The position numbers and the translations under genes were made by a program. Under the pieces are notes generated by a model. It searched no databases. It worked only from the letters and a program-made list of their open reading frames with translations, and had not been told where the DNA came from. Below, one piece after another: positions 6,091 through 9,541 of a DNA stretch of 9,541 nt. Positions within the stretch are counted from its first letter, which is position 1; each line of letters starts with the position of its first letter. The DNA lies in contig RFSU01000085.1 in the NCBI GenBank assembly GCA_009923795.1, positions 1 to 9,541 of the forward strand, given 5' to 3'. This DNA comes from Sphingomonadaceae bacterium (lineage in GTDB: Bacteria; Pseudomonadota; Alphaproteobacteria; Sphingomonadales; Sphingomonadaceae).

Positions 6091-7099
6091 GGCAGGCGAC
6101 CATTGCGGCCTTGGTGAATAAAGTAGGTAGTCCGGCTTCATGCAAGCGGTCAATTGGCCACCATTCCACATCGAAAACAAACGTGGGTTGTTTGGGAAGG
6201 CGCAGGGCCAAAATCTGCAACGTCAAACGGAAATGGGTGAAGACATGGGTGACAGCCCCCAAGGGTTGCCAATCCCCCGCAAATGGCGGCGGGGCATCAT
6301 CGCCCGCCCAATCACAGCTGGGCAGCGCCCGCATACCGCCGAGCAGACCTTTGGCTGGTCGACGGATCAGCGCCACATGGCCCTCCACCTCAATCCACCA
6401 GACACGCCCAAGTCGCTCCGGCTTGGGCAGTTTTGCGGCTTTGACAGGGTAAGCCTCTGCCTCCGAGCGGCCCCAGCAGTCCTCGGCGACAGGACACAGA
6501 TGGCATAAAGGCCTTTTTGGGGTGCAGATGGTCGCCCCCAAATCCATCATGGCCTGCGCAAAATCCCCCGCACGATCCTGTGGTGTCAGACTGTCCATCC
6601 AGCCATAAATTTCTGGCTTGGCCGCCGGCAAAGCCGTTTTCACCGCGAACAGCCGGGCAATCACCCGCTCAACATTGCCATCGACAACAACAGCCCGCCT
6701 GCCAAAGGCAATCGCGGATATGGCCGCCGCCGTATAGGGGCCGATGCCGGGCAAGGCCCGCAACCCGTCTTCTGTCTCCGGAAACTGTCCATCCAGACCC
6801 TGCGTGACCTGGCGCGCGCAGGCCAGCAGATTGCGGGCCCGCGCATAATAGCCCAGCCCCGCCCAAGCGGCCATGACATCGGCATCCTCTGCATGGGCAA
6901 GATCGGCGCATGTTGGCCAACGCTGTGTGAAGGTTGCAAAATAGGCTTTGACGGCCGCAACGGTCGTCTGCTGCAACATCACTTCGGACAGCCAGACATG
7001 ATAGGGGTCGGGGCGTGTCCCGCCCGGGGGGCTACGCCAAGGTAAAATGCGCGCATTCGCGTCATAATGTGCGAGAATCTTGTTGGTAACTAAGGGCAT
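6083..7099 (-). CDS. mutY: A/G-specific adenine DNA glycosylase
   Basis: Removes adenine mispaired with 8-oxoguanine, preventing G:C to T:A mutations. With the ATG at 7099 the protein has 338 residues, close to E. coli MutY (350). In order: SEVMLQQTTV with catalytic E39; the helix-hairpin-helix LPGIGPYTAAAI (116-127); VVDGNVERV with catalytic D140; the 4Fe-4S ligands C192, C199, C202 and C208 (CX6CX2CX5C); and a C-terminal MutT-like domain (about 230-338, with THVFTHFRLTL) that recognises 8-oxoG. The frame is open upstream to an ATG at 7216, with others at 7141, 7129 and 7114, but these would run into the divergent gene. MPLVTNKILAHYDANARILPWR aligns with the normal MutY N-terminus. First gene of the minus-strand mutY / hydrolase / nudC run. 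Confidence 0.93.
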   Translation of the reverse strand: MPLVTNKILAHYDANARILPWRSPPGGTRPDPYHVWLSEVMLQQTTVAAVKAYFATFTQRWPTCADLAHAEDADVMAAWAGLGYYARARNLLACARQVTQGLDGQFPETEDGLRALPGIGPYTAAAISAIAFGRRAVVVDGNVERVIARLFAVKTALPAAKPEIYGWMDSLTPQDRAGDFAQAMMDLGATICTPKRPLCHLCPVAEDCWGRSEAEAYPVKAAKLPKPERLGRVWWIEVEGHVALIRRPAKGLLGGMRALPSCDWAGDDAPPPFAGDWQPLGAVTHVFTHFRLTLQILALRLPKQPTFVFDVEWWPIDRLHEAGLPTLFTKAAMVACQG

Positions 7100-7139
7100 A
7101 GTCTCGACGCGCATGATGCGGTCTGGCATGGGGGCAGGC
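7100..7139. promoter_or_regulatory. 40-bp divergent gap between mutY and the DUF721 gene
   Basis: With the starts chosen here the two operons are separated by only 40 bases, so at least one promoter must lie inside the opposite coding region. I see no convincing -35/-10 pair. GGGGGC just before ATG 7140 can serve as ribosome-binding site for the plus-strand gene. Upstream starts on both strands would abolish the gap, so the edges are uncertain by a few codons. Confidence 0.35.
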
Positions 7140-7667
7140 ATGGCAAAAGACAAGCAGCCTTCTGGTCTGGGGGGACGACCCCGCGGCGGCCGCGCAAAGA
7201 GCGTTGCGGAGCTCATTCCCGGCGTCGGACAGGCGGCCTTTAAGCGCTTTGGCTTTATTCAATCGTCCATTGTCAGCCGCTGGGCGGAAATTGCCGGGGA
7301 AAAATACGCCGGTGTCTCCACCCCCGAATCGATTCGCTTTCCACAGGGCAAAAAAACCGATGGGACGCTGACGCTGGTTGTGGAGCGCGCCTTTGGCCCG
7401 ATGATGCAGCATGTGCAGCCTGTGATTATGGAGCGGGTGAACCGATTTTTCGGCTATAATGCGGTGTCGCGCATCACCTTGCGGGCAGGCGATGTCACCC
7501 GCGCTGCGCCCGTCATCGCCAAACCAAATCTGCGCCCGGTGCCCGCTGAATTGGGCGATTCCTTGCGCGAAATTGCCGATCCTGAATTGCGCGCCGTTCT
7601 GACCTCCCTGGCGCAGGGTGTGGCCAGCGCGCCGGACGGATTGCCTGTACTGGGGAAAGTGAGATGA
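7140..7667 (+). CDS. DUF721 / DciA-family protein (putative replicative helicase loader)
   Basis: A 175-residue cytoplasmic protein. DciA proteins (DUF721) bind the replicative helicase DnaB and help load it in bacteria that lack DnaC/DnaI. The N-terminus is basic and Gly/Arg-rich (MAKDKQPSGLGGRPRGGRAK). The DUF721 core then runs about 20-115: SVAELIPGVGQAAFKRFGF, S46-R-W48-AEIAG (the family's conserved Trp-Gly element), GTLTLVVERAFGPMMQHVQPVIMERVNRFFG. The C-terminal 55 residues are Pro/Ala-rich with a short helical stretch (DSLREIADPELRAVLTSLA). ATG 7140 is preceded by a GGGGG run; in-frame upstream starts exist at TTG 7080 and ATG 7113, 7116 and 7128. The stop overlaps the next start as ATGA, so translation is probably coupled to the first DsbA gene. 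Helicase loading is inferred from family membership. Confidence 0.85.
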   Translation: MAKDKQPSGLGGRPRGGRAKSVAELIPGVGQAAFKRFGFIQSSIVSRWAEIAGEKYAGVSTPESIRFPQGKKTDGTLTLVVERAFGPMMQHVQPVIMERVNRFFGYNAVSRITLRAGDVTRAAPVIAKPNLRPVPAELGDSLREIADPELRAVLTSLAQGVASAPDGLPVLGKVR

Positions 7668-8374
7668 TCCATCGTCTGATCCTGATGCTCGGTCTGATCT
7701 GCGGGTCCATTGGCCTGATGGCAGCGCCCGCCCACGCGCAAAAGGCAGCGGCGCCCAATTATGCAAAGCTGGTGACCATCACCCCCACTGGCGCCTTCGT
7801 TCTCGGCAATCCCAAAGCGAAGATCCGGCTGGTCGAATATCTGAGCTATACGTGCAACCATTGTGCGCACTTCACTGGTGAGGCGGCAACGCCTCTCAAG
7901 CGGGATTATATCGCCAAGGGGCTGGTCGCGCTCGAACTGCGCCATCTGGTGCGCGATGCCTTTGACCTGACGGCCGCGCTGCTGGCCCGCTGCGGTGGCC
8001 CATCGCGCGTCTTTACCCTGACCGAGGATATGATGGCCCGGCAGGAAGTTTGGATGGCCGAAGGACAAGTGGTCGCCCTCAAACAAGAAGCGCAATTGAA
8101 CGCGATGCCCTTGCCCAAGAAGCTTCAGACGCTTGCCAAGGGGACAGGGCTTCTCGCCATGGCGCAAGCGCGGGGCCTCACCCCGGCACAGGCCAATGCC
8201 TGCCTTGCCTCCCCGCAAATGCACAAAACAATTCTCGCCATGACCAAGGATGCGGTCGATGTGCGCAAGATTAATGCAACGCCAACATTTTTGATCAACG
8301 GCCAGCCGGGGCCACGGACGTCCGAATGGGCCGATGTCGACGCGGCTTTGAAAAGCGCCCTTGGTCAACGCTAA
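7664..8374 (+). CDS. DsbA family thiol-disulfide oxidoreductase, soluble periplasmic
   Basis: A 236-residue DsbA-type thioredoxin-fold protein that should form or exchange disulfides in exported proteins. The signal peptide MIHRLILMLGLICGSIGLMAAPAHA is probably cleaved after A25. The active site YTCNHCAHF has C64-N-H-C67, and the cis-Pro loop is T206-P207 in NATPTFLING. An alpha-helical insertion lies between. Two further Cys, C110 (LARCGG) and C180 (ANACLAS), occur at the same spacing in the next gene; a second, non-catalytic disulfide is known in alphaproteobacterial DsbA proteins such as Wolbachia alpha-DsbA1. The start overlaps the DUF721 stop (ATGA), with GGGGAAAG about 6 bases upstream. 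Whether it works as an oxidase or an isomerase/reductase cannot be told; no dsbB is in view. Confidence 0.92.
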   Translation: MIHRLILMLGLICGSIGLMAAPAHAQKAAAPNYAKLVTITPTGAFVLGNPKAKIRLVEYLSYTCNHCAHFTGEAATPLKRDYIAKGLVALELRHLVRDAFDLTAALLARCGGPSRVFTLTEDMMARQEVWMAEGQVVALKQEAQLNAMPLPKKLQTLAKGTGLLAMAQARGLTPAQANACLASPQMHKTILAMTKDAVDVRKINATPTFLINGQPGPRTSEWADVDAALKSALGQR

Positions 8375-8391
8375 AAAGGATAAAGAACCTC

Positions 8392-9120
8392 ATGAAAAAA
8401 CTTCTGATCGCAACCACGGCTCTGCTGCTCGTCACCGCTTGTGGCGATAAGGGTGCGGGAACCGGCGATGCCAAGAACGGCGCGGCCGCCATTGCTGCGC
8501 CCGCAGGCTCCACATGGTCTGAAACCACGGCCGTTACGCCCGATGGCGGGATGTTGATGGGCAACCCAGATGCACCTGTGAAGCTCATGGAATTTGGGGC
8601 GCTGACCTGTTCCCATTGCGCCGAATTTTCAGCAGCATCCAAGGTTGAGCTCAAAGCTTTGGTCGACAAGGGCACCGTGTCCTATGAATTCCGCACCTTC
8701 GTTCTGAACGCCCTAGATGTTCCGGCATCCGTTCTCGCCAAATGCGGCGGGCCGGGCCGCTTCTTCCCCATTGCTGAGCAAATGTACGCGACCCAGCGCG
8801 ACTGGCTGGGCAAGACCAGCTCCATCACACCAGCAGAGCAGCAGGCCCTGCAGGCGATGAACCCGCTGCAACAGACCAAGCTTCTTGCCGAAAAACTGGG
8901 CCTGATTGAATTTGTGCAGCAGCGCGGCATTTCAGCTGCCAAGGCGCAGGCTTGTGCAGCGGACGCCAAAGCGATTGATGAGCTGGTGAAAATCACCGAC
9001 AAGGGTGTGCGCGAATTTAAGGTTCAGGGTACACCGACCTTTGTCATCAACGGCGTCATGCAGGAAAACACCTCATCTTGGGGCGCGCTGAAGCCCAAGT
9101 TGATGGACGCCGGGGCCTAA
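8392..9120 (+). CDS. DsbA family thiol-disulfide oxidoreductase, lipoprotein
   Basis: A 242-residue paralogue of the preceding gene. The N-terminus MKKLLIATTALLLVTAC has a lipobox ending at C17, followed by a Gly/Ala linker (18-40), so the enzyme is probably tethered to a periplasm-facing membrane. The thioredoxin fold starts near residue 50: LTCSHCAEF with C73-S-H-C76, and cis-Pro T214-P215 in QGTPTFVING. C118 (LAKCGG) and C188 (AQACAA) match the extra Cys pair of the neighbour. The tandem copies share their layout but differ in anchor and CXXC dipeptide (NH versus SH), suggesting duplication and division of labour. Start: ATG 8392 gives a perfect lipoprotein signal; AAGGATAAAGAA lies in the 17-bp gap after the first paralogue. 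The smc start follows 10 bp after the stop. Confidence 0.92.
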   Translation: MKKLLIATTALLLVTACGDKGAGTGDAKNGAAAIAAPAGSTWSETTAVTPDGGMLMGNPDAPVKLMEFGALTCSHCAEFSAASKVELKALVDKGTVSYEFRTFVLNALDVPASVLAKCGGPGRFFPIAEQMYATQRDWLGKTSSITPAEQQALQAMNPLQQTKLLAEKLGLIEFVQQRGISAAKAQACAADAKAIDELVKITDKGVREFKVQGTPTFVINGVMQENTSSWGALKPKLMDAGA

Positions 9121-9130
9121 GGCCGCCGCC

Positions 9131-9541
9131 TTGCGGATCAAACGCCTCAAGCTGACGGGCTTTAAGAGTTTCGTCGACCCAAGCGAGCTCCGCATTGAGC
9201 CGGGCCTGACGGGCATTGTCGGCCCCAATGGCTGCGGCAAGTCAAATTTGCTTGAGGCCATTCGCTGGGTGATGGGGGAAGGCAGCGCCAAATCCCTGCG
9301 CGGCGGGGCGATGGATGATGTCATTTTCGCCGGCACGGAAAAGCGCCCCTCGCGCGATTTTGCCGAAGTCTCGATTCTGACGGAACGGGATGCCTCGCAT
9401 GAGGAACGGGAGCTGGAAATTGTCCGGCGGATTGAGCGGGGGGCAGGCTCTGCTTACCGGATCAATGGCAAGGATGTGCGCGCCAAGGATGTCTCGCTTG
9501 TCTTTGCCGATGCGGCAACCGGCGCCCATTCACCCGCACTT
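9131..9541 (+). CDS. smc: Chromosome segregation protein SMC, N-terminal part (3' end outside window)
   Basis: SMC is the ATPase of the bacterial condensin that folds and segregates the chromosome with ScpA/ScpB. The 137 visible codons give the N-terminal ATPase lobe: RIKRLKLTGFKSFVDP at the start, Walker A GPNGCGKSN (31-39) with K37, then NLLEAIRWVMGEGSAKSLRG, MDDVIFAGTEKRP (65-77), INGKDVRAKDV and, at the edge, FADAATGAHSPAL. The start is TTG 9131: the protein begins at the usual SMC N-terminus there, I find no in-frame ATG or GTG just upstream, and AAGG (9119-9122) stands 8 bases before it, overlapping the stop of the DsbA lipoprotein gene. The frame stays open to the window edge; the full protein is usually about 1,150 residues. 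Last visible gene of the DUF721 / dsbA / dsbA / smc run. Confidence 0.95.
   Translation, partial: MRIKRLKLTGFKSFVDPSELRIEPGLTGIVGPNGCGKSNLLEAIRWVMGEGSAKSLRGGAMDDVIFAGTEKRPSRDFAEVSILTERDASHEERELEIVRRIERGAGSAYRINGKDVRAKDVSLVFADAATGAHSPAL

Noticed and set aside
7454..8368. Minus-strand open frame of about 300 codons opposite the DUF721 and first DsbA genes
   Set aside because: It crosses two well-supported genes on the other strand and has no family motif; a composition-driven shadow.
1..9541. Mobile element, phage, CRISPR or defence system
   Set aside because: No transposase, integrase, direct-repeat array, tRNA attachment site or odd-composition island was seen; genes are tightly packed housekeeping types.

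Overview
The window is chromosomal housekeeping DNA from an alphaproteobacterium, most likely Sphingomonadales. The DNA is GC-rich. The order mutY / DUF721 (DciA-like) / dsbA-like / smc and the divergent pair membrane cytochrome c / prephenate dehydratase are arrangements I recall from alphaproteobacteria. The extensin-like lipoprotein and the long LOG-family protein also fit sphingomonads. The genus cannot be decided from the sequence alone. I saw no tRNA, rRNA, CRISPR array, insertion sequence or phage gene.

Layout, left to right. (1) 1-644: the 3' part of an aldehyde dehydrogenase gene, ending at a strong intrinsic terminator. (2) 689-2217 (+): an extensin-like lipoprotein, then a LOG-family phosphoribohydrolase, closed by a terminator that works in both directions. 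(3) 2270-2896 (-): a membrane-anchored class I cytochrome c, divergent from pheA (3019-3909, +), with a 14-bp perfect palindrome between them. (4) 3915-7099 (-): a compact run read as mutY, a Tat-type family VIII serine hydrolase, then nudC, with gaps of 6 bp and -1 bp. (5) 7140-9541 (+): a DciA-like DUF721 protein, two tandem DsbA-type thioredoxins (one soluble periplasmic, one lipoprotein), and the first 137 codons of smc from a TTG start.

How the genes work together. Block 4 joins DNA repair (MutY removes A opposite 8-oxoG) with nucleotide clean-up (NudC hydrolyses NADH and NAD-capped RNA), with an exported esterase-like hydrolase between them. Block 5 places a replicative-helicase-loader-type protein and the chromosome-organising ATPase SMC around two envelope thiol-disulfide proteins.

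I do not see a clearly new biological system. The items most worth checking are three overlapping RNA hairpins whose terminator stem contains the first possible start codon of the extensin-like lipoprotein, a second cysteine pair at identical spacing in both DsbA paralogues, and the palindrome between the cytochrome and pheA genes.
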